Below, in pieces: positions 40,810-50,000 of a stretch of DNA of 64,000 nt. Position numbers and translations under genes: made by a program. Below the pieces are notes generated by a model. It had not been told where the DNA came from and made no database searches. It saw nothing but the letters and a program-made list of their open reading frames with translations. The stretch is taken from assembly GCA_963805705.1 (NCBI GenBank), contig CAWDVH010000001.1, forward strand, positions 930,001 to 994,000. The letters are read 5' to 3'. The first letter of the stretch is position 1. Each line of letters starts with the position of its first letter. This DNA comes from CAWDVH01 sp963805705 (GTDB lineage: Bacteria; Actinomycetota; Actinomycetes; Streptosporangiales; Streptosporangiaceae).

Positions 40810-43290
40810 ATGCATGCGGCCCTCTACTACTGGCGAGCGACCCGGCACCGCTCGCGGCGCCGGGCGGTGGCCGTCGCGCTGGTGTGCGGGCTGCTGGGCA
40901 CGGTGGCACTAGGGTCGCTGGCCAGTGCCCGGCGTACCGACACGGCCTACGGGCGCTACCTGGCCGCCATCAACTCCAGCGACGTTCTCGTCAATGTCCC
41001 CGGCCCGGATCTCGCGGCCATCCGGCAGGTCGAGCACCTGCCGGGCGTGGCGTCCGGCCGCGCCTGGCTCGGGCTGGCCGCCGAGCCGGTGGTTCATGGC
41101 CGGGTGGATGACTTTTTCCTGACCAGCGGCCTGGCCGGGAGCCTCGACGGTGAGTACTTCCGCCAGGACCGGGTGACGGTCCTGGCGGGCCGGCTGCCCC
41201 GCCCTGGCGCCACCGGCGAGATCGTGCTCACGCCCCGGCTGGCCAGCCTGTTCGGCACCGGCGTGGGGGGGCGGGTGACCTATCAGTTTGCCCGGATGAA
41301 CCTGCTGACTGGTGCCACGACCCCGGCGGGGCGCACGACGTTCGTGGTCACCGCGATCGCGGAGGCCCCGCCCGTGCTGGTGGACGAGTTCGACAAGGTG
41401 GAGGGTGCCCTCCTGCCGCCCGCAGCCGCCGCTCGGTACCTGAACGGGGAGTTCGCGTTCGGGTGGGTAGGGCTGCGACTGCGCGCGGGATCAGGCGGCA
41501 TCCCGGCGCTGCAGCGCGAGCTGGCCGGGCCGGAGGGCACCCTGGATCGCGCCTTCCGCTTGCCGCCGGGCTCCGTCACCTTCAACGTCCGCCGCCTCGA
41601 CACCGTTCACCACCAGGTACAGCAGGCGATTGAGCCGCAGGCGGTCGCGCTGGCCCTGTTCGGGGGACTAGCGGCGCTGGCCCTGCTCGTGCTGGCCGGG
41701 CAGGGCCTGGCGCAGTTGCTGAGCTGGTCGGCGCCCAGCGTCCCCGCGATGCGGGCGGCCGGCGCTACCCGCGCCCAGGCCGCCCTGGCCATCAGCCTGG
41801 ACGGGGCGGTCGCCATCCTCGGCGGGATAGCACTGGCCGTCGCTGGTGCCGTCGCCGTCTCGCCGCTGGCACCGGTCGGGCCGGTTCGCGCGTTCGACCC
41901 TGATCGGGGATTCCAGGCGGACCCGCTGGTGCTCGCGGGCGGCGGGGGCGCGGTTATCATCCTCCTGCTGGCCGTCCTCGCGGCGCTGGCCTGGCGGTCG
42001 GTCCGCCCGGAAGCGAACGCACGGGTCGGCAGGGCCTCATCGATCGCCAGGACGGCCGCCGCAGCCGGCCTGCCGGTGACCGCAGTGGCCGGAATCCGGG
42101 CAGCGCTGGAACGCGGACCGGGACGCCGGCCGGTTCCGGTCCTGGCCACCCTGCTCGGATCGGCAGTGGCGGTACTGGCCGTGGTGATGGCGGTGGTGTT
42201 CGGCGCCAGCCTGAACGGGCTGGTGACCCACCCGGCCCGGTACGGCTGGAACTGGACGCTGCTGATGGACACGCAGGGGGGGTACGGGTCCTGGGTGCCC
42301 TCGCAGATGGGCATGCTCATCAACGGCCAGCCAGGGGTCACCGCCTGGTCGACGTTCGCGTTCACCCAGATGCTGATCGACAACCAGGAAGTGCCGGCCA
42401 TGGGCGTCACCCGGCACCTGGGCTCGGTGGAGCCGCCGACCACCAGCGGCCACCCGATCAGCGGGCCCCGGCAGATCGAACTGGGCACCGCCACCCTGCG
42501 CGAGCTGGGCAAGCACGTGGGCGACACGGTGACCGCGGGCACCGGAAAGGACCGTCGCGAGCTCAGCATCGTCGGGACCGTGACCCTGCCGTCGATCGGG
42601 CTGAGACAGGCCGACCATGTGTCGCTCGGCCGCGGCGCCATGCTCGATGACAGCACGCTGCTGGCGACTCAGGGCCTGTCCCCGCAGCTGACCAAGCAAG
42701 AGGAGCAGGACTCCTCAGGCTCGGTGTCCGACCCCGCATTCCCCTCGGCGGTCGCCATCGACCTGACCCCCGCCGCGGACGCTGCCGCGCTGGCCATGCG
42801 GATCAGCGACGCCGGTCCCGGCGGAGACCCTGGCGGCACCTATCAGCCGCACCAGGTGCTGGGCGCAGCGATCGCGAACGCGGCGCAGATGGGCAGCCAG
42901 CCGGTTGCGCTGGCGCTGGCCCTGGGTGTGGCGGCGGTGCTGTCGCTGACCCTGGCGCTGGTGGCCTCCGTGCGCCAGCGCCGACGGCAGCTCGCGCTGC
43001 TGAAGGCTCTCGGGCTGACCAGGCGCCAGGTGCGGGCGGTCATCTCCTGGCAGGCCAGCGTCATTCTCCTGGCGGCCATCCTGGTCGGGGGGCCACTCGG
43101 GATCGCGGCGGGCCGCTGGGCGTGGACCGGCTTCGCTGGCTCCCTGGGCGTCGTTCCGGTGACCGTGGTCCCCGGCGCTGCCCTGCTGGCCGGGTGCATC
43201 GTCCTGCTGGTCGCCGGGAATCTGCTGACCGCCATTCCCGCATCACTAGCGGCCCGGACCAGGCCCGCCGCCGAGCTGCAGGCCGACTAG
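40810..43290 (+). CDS. FtsX-like/MacB-type ABC transporter permease
   Basis: 826 residues. A first helix ('AVAVALVCGLLGTVALGSL', residues 22-40) is followed by a large extracytoplasmic MacB-PCD-like domain to about 300. Then come helices around 305-335, 360-385, 415-440 and 500-520. A second outside domain follows, and C-terminal helices around 700-725, 755-775 and 790-815 frame 'RQRRRQLALLKALGLTRRQV' near 730, the FtsX coupling segment. Such permeases work with an ABC ATPase in lipoprotein export, peptide efflux or septal hydrolase control. No ATPase gene is adjacent, which is unusual. The 205-bp gap before it (40605-40809) shows no convincing gene. Confidence 0.85.
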   Translation: MHAALYYWRATRHRSRRRAVAVALVCGLLGTVALGSLASARRTDTAYGRYLAAINSSDVLVNVPGPDLAAIRQVEHLPGVASGRAWLGLAAEPVVHGRVDDFFLTSGLAGSLDGEYFRQDRVTVLAGRLPRPGATGEIVLTPRLASLFGTGVGGRVTYQFARMNLLTGATTPAGRTTFVVTAIAEAPPVLVDEFDKVEGALLPPAAAARYLNGEFAFGWVGLRLRAGSGGIPALQRELAGPEGTLDRAFRLPPGSVTFNVRRLDTVHHQVQQAIEPQAVALALFGGLAALALLVLAGQGLAQLLSWSAPSVPAMRAAGATRAQAALAISLDGAVAILGGIALAVAGAVAVSPLAPVGPVRAFDPDRGFQADPLVLAGGGGAVIILLLAVLAALAWRSVRPEANARVGRASSIARTAAAAGLPVTAVAGIRAALERGPGRRPVPVLATLLGSAVAVLAVVMAVVFGASLNGLVTHPARYGWNWTLLMDTQGGYGSWVPSQMGMLINGQPGVTAWSTFAFTQMLIDNQEVPAMGVTRHLGSVEPPTTSGHPISGPRQIELGTATLRELGKHVGDTVTAGTGKDRRELSIVGTVTLPSIGLRQADHVSLGRGAMLDDSTLLATQGLSPQLTKQEEQDSSGSVSDPAFPSAVAIDLTPAADAAALAMRISDAGPGGDPGGTYQPHQVLGAAIANAAQMGSQPVALALALGVAAVLSLTLALVASVRQRRRQLALLKALGLTRRQVRAVISWQASVILLAAILVGGPLGIAAGRWAWTGFAGSLGVVPVTVVPGAALLAGCIVLLVAGNLLTAIPASLAARTRPAAELQAD

Positions 43291-43298
43291 CGCTGGCC

Positions 43299-45128
43299 CT
43301 AGGGGCTGACGATCGCGAAGTCGGGGTCGGGGTCGTCGGTCAGCGACAGCAGTCGCTGCACGACACTGAAGTCACCGGACATGTCGATGCCGTCCGGCTT
43401 TCCGGTAGCCAGCAGCTGCAGCAGCTGGGGCTTGGTCAGGGTGACCATCAGGTCCGCCGCCTGGTTCCCGGCCGTCGGGTAGTGGACGAGCGCGCCGTTG
43501 CTGAGTTCCATCCGGTAGTTCTCATGAGCGTCGGTGAAATGCCAGCTGATCGACATCTTCTCGCTCCAGGCCCGCGGGCCGTTGATGCGGATGGCGATCG
43601 AGTCGAACAGCTGGATGATGGTCAGCGCCGGAGCCAGCCCGGCGCTGCTCACCTCGGTGTGCTCGATCTTGTCCGTCCGCAGCTCGCGGGCACCGGTGAG
43701 GTAGCTGTTGCGCCAGGTCGCGTTCTCGGCCCCGTAGCCCAGGCGCTCCAGGATGATGGCCAGCAGGTCCCGCGCGGCGGCATGGCCGGCCTCGGCGAAC
43801 ACCGCGTGGCTGGCCAGCTCGGCGGCGAACCGCAAGTCGCCTTGCTCGAAGAACTCCTTCGCCTTGGCCACGGTCGCATCGACGCCGCCGAAGGCCTGCA
43901 CGTAGCGCGCCCCGGCGGCCTCCGGCGGATGCTGCCACAGGTGCGCCGGGTTCGCGTCATACCAGCCGAGGTAGCGCTGGTAGATCGCCTTGACGTTGTG
44001 ATTGACCGAGCCGTAGTAGCCGCGGGCGTGCCAGGCCCGGTCCAGCTCGGGCGGCAGCTCCATGGCCTCGGCGATCTCGCTGTGGACGTAGCCCAGGTTG
44101 ATCAGCCGCAGGGTTTGGTCATGCAGGTAGGCGTACAGGTCCCGCTGCTGGGCCAGGTAGGTCACGATCTCCTCAGTGCCCCAGGTGGGCCAGTGGTGCG
44201 AGGCGAACGCCACGTCCGACTGGCGGGCGAACAGCTCAATCGCCTCGGCCAGGTACCGGGACCAGATCCGCGGGTCACGGACCTGCGCTCCGCGCAGGGT
44301 CAGCAGGTTGTGCAGGTTGTGGGTGGCGTTCTCAGCCAGGCACACGGCCCGCTTGTCAGGGAAATAGAAATTCATCTCGGCGGGAGCCTCGGTACCGGGC
44401 GTCATCTGGAAGACGATGCGCACTCCGTCGAGAAATTCCTCCTGGCCGGTGCGGGTGATGTCAATGGTCGGCGCGATCAGGCCGGGCGCCCCCGTCGAGC
44501 CGCCCGCGCCCAGCCCTATCCCCAGGGTGCCGGTCGCGTCCTTGGGCAGGCTGGGGGCGGCGTAGTAGTAACTGCGCCGCAGCATCGCCACCCCGGCATA
44601 GACGTTCTCGGACACCGCGTGCTCCAGGAAATGCTCCGGCGCGAGGATCGGGACGCTGGTGTCCGCGTCGACCACGCCCAGCACCCCGCCGAAGTGATCC
44701 AGGTGAGCGTGCGTGTAGATGACCGCCGTGACGGCGCGGTCACCCCGATGGCGCCGGTACAAGGCGATCGCCGCGGCCGCGACCTCCTGCGAGATCAGCG
44801 GGTCGATGACGATGACTCCGTGGTCGCTTTCGACCAGCGTCATGTTGGACATCTCGAAACCGCGAACCTGGTAGATGCCGTCCGTCACCTCATACAGGCC
44901 GTGCTTGGCGGTCAGCTGCGCCTGCCGCCACAAGCTCGGGTTAGCGGTGTCCGGGCAGGGTTCGTCCAGGAACCCCCAGGAGTCCATGTCCCAGACCACG
45001 CGGCCGTCCGCGGCCTTGATGACCATCGGCTCCAGCGTGCCGATGAACCCCTTGTCCGCGTTGGTGAAGTCAGTGCGGTCGCTCAAGTCGGCTGTGATCA
45101 GCTCGGCCTTCTCTGACGGTCCAGACAT
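43299..45128 (-). CDS. Metallo-beta-lactamase-fold linear alkylsulfatase (SdsA-like)
   Basis: 609 residues matching SdsA1/Pseudomonas-type alkyl sulfatases. The binuclear zinc site is in 'YTHAHLDHFGGVLGV' near residue 137, with further ligands in 'CLAENATHNLHNLLTLRG' near 265 and 'ASHHWPTWG' near 310. The dimerisation region ('GYYGSVNHNVKAIYQRYLG') is near 370-390, and a C-terminal SCP2-like domain runs from about 480 to 600. It hydrolyses primary alkyl sulfates such as SDS to alcohol and sulfate. SdsA of Pseudomonas is secreted, but no signal peptide is visible here. ATG 45128 has 'cggaggag' upstream, and a palindrome lies about 75-85 bp upstream. Confidence 0.92.
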   Translation of the reverse strand: MSGPSEKAELITADLSDRTDFTNADKGFIGTLEPMVIKAADGRVVWDMDSWGFLDEPCPDTANPSLWRQAQLTAKHGLYEVTDGIYQVRGFEMSNMTLVESDHGVIVIDPLISQEVAAAAIALYRRHRGDRAVTAVIYTHAHLDHFGGVLGVVDADTSVPILAPEHFLEHAVSENVYAGVAMLRRSYYYAAPSLPKDATGTLGIGLGAGGSTGAPGLIAPTIDITRTGQEEFLDGVRIVFQMTPGTEAPAEMNFYFPDKRAVCLAENATHNLHNLLTLRGAQVRDPRIWSRYLAEAIELFARQSDVAFASHHWPTWGTEEIVTYLAQQRDLYAYLHDQTLRLINLGYVHSEIAEAMELPPELDRAWHARGYYGSVNHNVKAIYQRYLGWYDANPAHLWQHPPEAAGARYVQAFGGVDATVAKAKEFFEQGDLRFAAELASHAVFAEAGHAAARDLLAIILERLGYGAENATWRNSYLTGARELRTDKIEHTEVSSAGLAPALTIIQLFDSIAIRINGPRAWSEKMSISWHFTDAHENYRMELSNGALVHYPTAGNQAADLMVTLTKPQLLQLLATGKPDGIDMSGDFSVVQRLLSLTDDPDPDFAIVSP

Positions 45129-45200
45129 CCGGCTCCTCCGTGATCAGCCTCATGCGGGCCGCCACGTCATCCCTAACTGGCCGCCGCCCGCGCCCATCAG

Positions 45201-45214
45201 GTCACTCTAGTGAC
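45201..45214. promoter_or_regulatory. Palindrome upstream of the alkylsulfatase gene
   Basis: 'gtcactctagtgac': perfect 6-bp arms around CT, 73-86 bp upstream of the alkylsulfatase start. It is a compact operator candidate for a TetR- or GntR-like repressor; the regulator is not in the window. Confidence 0.5.
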
Positions 45215-45240
45215 ACCAGACAGCGATAACCGCCTGGTGT
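45213..45240. other. Second inverted repeat next to the palindrome
   Basis: 'acaccag' (45213-45219) and 'ctggtgt' (45234-45240) are perfect 7-bp arms 14 bp apart. It overlaps the end of the preceding palindrome by two bases. It could be a second operator or a terminator for the leftward hydrolase gene that ends at 45358. Confidence 0.4.
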
Positions 45241-45357
45241 GACCGCCGGGATTGCCGTCACGAGCGACCAGGGCCAGTACCCCACCTTCGGGCGGTCAGA
45301 CGCTGGCTGACGAAGAGGTAACGGGAGGCCATGTCACACCGGGTGGGCTGCTCCGTT

Positions 45358-46242
45358 CTACAGGTGGTGCCTGAGCCACTCGTGGGCCTGGCATTGATGG
45401 TTGGCCTCGATGTTGGTGTGGTCGTCAGATTCGATGAAATGGGCTTCGACACCCGGGATGTGGGCGGCGAGCCAGTGGCCATGCCCCGGCGGAACCGTGG
45501 TGTCGCGCTCGCCGTGCCAGAGTTGAACGGGCAGGCGGATGCCACCGAGGTCGAACCCCCACGGGCTCAGGGTCGCGGCCCAGTCGTCCCACCAGCCCTG
45601 GTCGCCGTGTCCCAGGCAGTCGCGCTGAACCGCGGCGAGGTACTCCGCCACGTCGCGGCCATGTGCGGCGTCGGCCCCGGCGGAGGTACCCCACCTGGCC
45701 AGCCAGCCCTCCGGCGTGGACAGCGCCGCGTAAAGTTCGTCAGCCTCGGCACGCCAGTGCTCCCTGGCGAGGTCACGGTCCTCGAAGAACAAGTTGACCT
45801 CCTGGCGGTACTCATCCGGCCATCCGGCGGAGAAGTCCAGGCCTTCCGCGTCGCCGGGGGCAAGTGAGGCGAACACGCAGGCCGCCGACACGAGGTCGGG
45901 GAGCAGCGCCGTGCACGCCAGGGCGTACGCTCCGCCGCCGGAGAATCCCCATACGGCGAGCCTGGTGAGGCCCAGCCCGATCGCGATCGCGCGGGTATCC
46001 TCCGCGCCATCGGCGATGGAACGGCCAGGCCTGGCTGGCGTGTCACCGTACCCGGGCCGGTCGTAGCTGATCAGCCGCAGGCCGTGCTTGACTGCGGCGT
46101 GCTCGGCCGTCGGGGGGAAGAGGCGGCGGGAACCAGGACTGCCCGCGTGGACCAGGACCGGGAAGCCCGCCAGCGGCCCGGCGTCATCAATCCACATTTC
46201 CCCGCTTGTATTGCGCAGCACATGAGTCGTTATCTCCACCAC
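45358..46242 (-). CDS. Alpha/beta hydrolase
   Basis: A 294-residue alpha/beta hydrolase. The oxyanion strand is 'FPVLVHAGSPGSRRLF' near residue 30, the nucleophile lies in 'LAVWGFSGGGAYALACTA' near 98, the Asp is likely in 'LWHGERDTTVPPGHGHWLA' near 245, and the His in 'SDDHTNIEANH' near 278. It resembles proline iminopeptidase/epoxide hydrolase-type general hydrolases; the substrate is unknown. Two consecutive GTG codons form the start, with no strong ribosome site. The gene lies between the alkylsulfatase and methyltransferase genes, all leftward. Confidence 0.85.
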   Translation of the reverse strand: MVEITTHVLRNTSGEMWIDDAGPLAGFPVLVHAGSPGSRRLFPPTAEHAAVKHGLRLISYDRPGYGDTPARPGRSIADGAEDTRAIAIGLGLTRLAVWGFSGGGAYALACTALLPDLVSAACVFASLAPGDAEGLDFSAGWPDEYRQEVNLFFEDRDLAREHWRAEADELYAALSTPEGWLARWGTSAGADAAHGRDVAEYLAAVQRDCLGHGDQGWWDDWAATLSPWGFDLGGIRLPVQLWHGERDTTVPPGHGHWLAAHIPGVEAHFIESDDHTNIEANHQCQAHEWLRHHL

Positions 46243-46388
46243 GATGATCTTTCCCTACCGCTGAGCCTGCTCCTCCCGGAGTGCGGACCAGGTCTGATCC
46301 GGGTCGGACGAGGCGGATCTCCAGGCCACGCTCACCCGGATGTCCCTAGAGCTTGCGAGTCGGCCAGCAAGTGCGCGGCTGGCTGCTG

Positions 46389-47006
46389 TCAGTTACCGAC
46401 GGCAGCGCCCTCGTACATGGCGCCGTAGGGCTTGGGCCCGCTCCTCATGTAGTAGGTGTCCAGCTGGGTGATCGCCATGCCCGCACCTTCAATGATCGCC
46501 GCGATGTCACGACTGAGATGGCACCCGCCGGCGACTCGCTGCTGCACGCCATCGAGACGGTGCTGCCACGTGCGGACTGACTCATCAGGCGCCCGCCCGT
46601 GCTCTGCGAAATGCAGCGTGCCGCCTGGGCGCAGCACCCGCCGCATCTCGGCGACGGCGGCCCCCGGATCGGGGATCGTGCACAGACTCCAGGTGCACAG
46701 CACCGAATCCGCAGTGCCGTCTGCGATCGGGAGCCGCTGACCGTCGAGTCCCGCCACCTCGACAGCAACCGGCGACGCGGCGATCCGCGGGCCCGCCAGC
46801 CGCACCGCGAGCCGCGAAGGCTCGACCGCGCGCAGGCGGCTCACCTCGGGGGGCAGGTAGGGCAGGTTGTGCCCGGCGCCAAACCCGATCTCGACAACGT
46901 CGCCCGCCAGCCTGGCGCAGACCCGCGAGCGGATCTCGCGAGTTTCCGTGGTGTCCATCACCGCGTTCAGGATCCTGGGCAGTACGTGATCACCGTAGAA
47001 ACTCAT
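46389..47006 (-). CDS. Class I SAM methyltransferase, METTL7-like
   Basis: A 205-residue methyltransferase with motif I 'VVEIGFGAGHNLPYLP' near residue 37, the motif II acid in 'LRAVEPSRLA' near 60, 'ADSVLCTWSLCTIPDP' near 100 and 'VLRPGGTLHFAEHG' near 128. Its closest relative in the window is the gene at 61945-62562: both begin 'M(S/G)FYxxxVLPRILN', contain 'LCTIPD' and end with a short hydrophobic tail. The family resembles animal METTL7 thiol/alkyl methyltransferases. The ATG start has 'ggcagg' upstream. It lies 76 bp downstream, in the same direction, of nothing but spacer; the adhesin-like gene ends on the other side. Confidence 0.87.
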   Translation of the reverse strand: MSFYGDHVLPRILNAVMDTTETREIRSRVCARLAGDVVEIGFGAGHNLPYLPPEVSRLRAVEPSRLAVRLAGPRIAASPVAVEVAGLDGQRLPIADGTADSVLCTWSLCTIPDPGAAVAEMRRVLRPGGTLHFAEHGRAPDESVRTWQHRLDGVQQRVAGGCHLSRDIAAIIEGAGMAITQLDTYYMRSGPKPYGAMYEGAAVGN

Positions 47007-47082
47007 CAGCCGGCCTGCCCATCCGAGAAGGTGGCGATGTTCTGGATGGTCTGCCCCAGCGACGGCCTTGGTCTGCCGCTCA

Positions 47083-50000
47083 CTATGAGCCGAGCGCTAC
47101 CCAGAACGGGTCGGCCTGGCCGGTGACGATGGTGTGCGGGCTGGTGCCGTCCAGGTTGGCCTCGTTGATCGTGCCGTCGGGGTCGTTGGCCCAGTAGAGA
47201 TGGCTGGCATCGACCGCCACCCCGGCCGGGTTGTTCTGACCGATGACGATGCGATCCGGGCTGGTGCCGTCGAGGTTGGCCTGCCAGATCGCGCCACCGC
47301 CAGCCCAGTAGAGGTGGCTGGCATCGACCGCCACCCCCTGCGGGAAGGTCTGGCCGGTGACGATGGCATGCGGGCTGGTGCCGTCCAGATTCGCTTCCCA
47401 GAGCGCCCCGTCCCCGAACGAGAAGTCGGTGCTGTTGGCCCAGTAGAGATGGCTGGCGTCGACCGCCACCCCGCCCAGGAAGTTCTGGCCGGTGACGATG
47501 GCATGCGGGCTGGTGCCGTCCAGGTTGGCTTCCCAGATCGAGCCGTCGCCGGCGCCGGTCCTGTTGTTCGTCCAGTAGAGGTGGGTGCCGTCGACCACCA
47601 CCCCGAACGGGCCGGCCTGGCCGGTGACGATGGCATGCGGATTGGTGCCGTCCAGGTTGGCCTCTTTGATCGTGCTACCGGCGATCCAGTAGAGGTGGCT
47701 GGCGTCGACCGCTACCCCCTCCTGTGAATTCTGGCCGGTGACGATGGCATGCGGGCTGGTGCCGTCCAGGTTGGCCTGGTTGACCGTGCCACCGGTGAAG
47801 TCGGGGTTGTTCCCGAAGTTGGCCCAGTACAGGTGGGGGGCCGACCCAGCGCCGGTAAGCACATCGGTAGTGGTGGCGGCCTGGTCCTCGCTGGCCGCGG
47901 TCAGGGTCGCGGTGACGGTGCCGCTGCTGGCACTGGCCGGTGAGAACCGCACGGTGACCGTGCACGACTTGGCGGGCCCCAGGCTGATCGCGGTGCAGGT
48001 GTCGCTGGTGGTAGTGAACGCGGCCGAGCCCGACAGCGTCACCGTCAGCACGCCGGTGACCGCGCCGCCGGAGTTGGCCAGCGTGAACGTCTGCGAGGCC
48101 GTCTGCCCAGCGAGGACCTGCCCGTAATCACCGGGGGAAGGGGTGAACGCCAGCGCCGGCATCGCCGGCGTGACCGCCATCAGCTGCGGGTTGTTCTGGC
48201 CGGTGACGATGGTGTGCGGGCTGGTGCCGTCCAGGTTGGCCGCACTGATCGTGCCGTCGAGGGCGTTGACCCAGTAGAGCTGGCTGGCGTCGACCGCCAC
48301 CCCGAACGGGTTGTCCTGGCCGGTGACGATGATGCGCGGACTGCTGCCGTCCAGGTTGGCCTCACCAATCGTGCCGCCTCCGGCCGCGCCGGCGTCTGCG
48401 ATGTTGGCCCAGTACAGGTGGCTGGCGTCGACCGCCACCCCGGCCGGGTTGTCCTGGCCGGTGACGATGGTGTGCGGGCTGGTGCCGTCCAGGTTGGCCT
48501 GCCAGATCGCGCCGCTACTGACCCAGTAGAGATGGCTGGCGTCGACCGCCACCCCCTGCGGGAAGGTCTGGCCGGTGACGATGGCGTGCGGGCTGGTGCC
48601 GTCCAGGTTGGCCTGCCAGATCGCGCCACCGCCAGCCCAGTAGAGGTGGCTGCTGCTCACCGCCACGCCGGCCGGGAAGTTCTGGCCGGTGACGATGGCG
48701 TGCGGGCTGCTGCCGTCCAGGTTGGCCTGCCAGATCGCGCCACCGCCAGCCCAGTAGAGGTGGCTGCTGCTCACTGCCACCCCGGCCGGGTTCTTCTGGC
48801 CGGTGACGATGGCGTGCGGGCTGGTGCCGTCCAGGTTGGCCTCGCCGATCGTGCCGCCGCCGGTATTGGCCCAGTAGATGCCGGGGACCACGCCGGTGCC
48901 GGTGAGCGCATCGGTGGCGGTGGCGGTCGGGTTCGCGCTGGCTGCGGTCAGGGTCGCGGTGACAGTGCTGGTGCTGGTGCTGGCGGGTGCGAACCGCACG
49001 GTGACCGTGCAGATGCTGCCGGGCGCCAGGCCGGTCACGGTGCAGGTGTTGCTGGTGATGGTGAACGCGGCCGAGCCCGACACCGTCACCGCCAGCTTCC
49101 CGGTGCCCGCCACGCCGGAGTTGGCCAGGGTGAACGTCCGCGAGGCCGTCTGCCCGGCCCTAACCGGCCCGTAGTCGTAAGGGGAGGGGCTGAACGCCAG
49201 CGCGGGCGTCGCCGGGGTGACCGCCATCATCAGCGGGCTGTCCTGGCCGGTGACGATGGTGTGCGGGGTGGTGCCGTCGGGGTTGGCCTCCCCCACCGTG
49301 CCGGCCCCGGCTGCGCCTCCTGAGCCGAGGTTCGACCAGTACAGGTGGGTGGCGTCGGTCGCCACCCCGGCCGGCTCGGTCTGGCCGGTGATGATGGCGT
49401 GCGGGCTGGTGCCGTCCAGGTTGGCCTCGTTGATCGAGAGTTCGTTGCCGTCGGCCCAGTAGAGGTGGCTGGTGTCGACGGCCACCCCGAACGGGACCTC
49501 CGGGCCGGTGACGATGGCGTGCGGGCTGGTGCCGTCCAGGTTGGCCTGCCAGATCGCGCCGCGGGCGGCCCAGTAGACGTGGCTGCCGTCGGCGGCCACC
49601 CCGGCCGGGAAGTTCTGGCCGGTGACGATGGCGTGCGGGCTGGTGCCGTCCAGGTTGGCCTCGTTGATCGTGCCATCGTCGAAGTTGGCCCAGTACAGGT
49701 GGCTGGCGTTGACTGCCACCCCGAGCGGGCCGTCCTGGCCGGTGACGATGGTGCGCGGGCTGGTGCCGTCCAGGTTGGCCTCGCTGATCGTGCCATCGTC
49801 TTGGCTGGCCCAGTACAGGTGGCTGGCGTCGACCGCCACCCCGGCTGGATCGTTCTGGCCGATGATGAGGGAGTGCGGGCTGGTGCCGTCGAGGTTAGCC
49901 TCGTTGATCGTGCCGGTCCCGGCCGTACCGTCGCCTTCATTGGCCCAGTAGATGTGGCCGGGGGCCGCCGCCCCGAGGGCCATCCCGGTGCCGGTGAGCG

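Noticed and set aside
40601..40909. Minus-strand frame ending in 'TFDKLRLEGEAA', possibly a transposase end
   Set aside because: No transposase motif, inverted repeat or target duplication was found. The frame overlaps the start of the FtsX-like gene.
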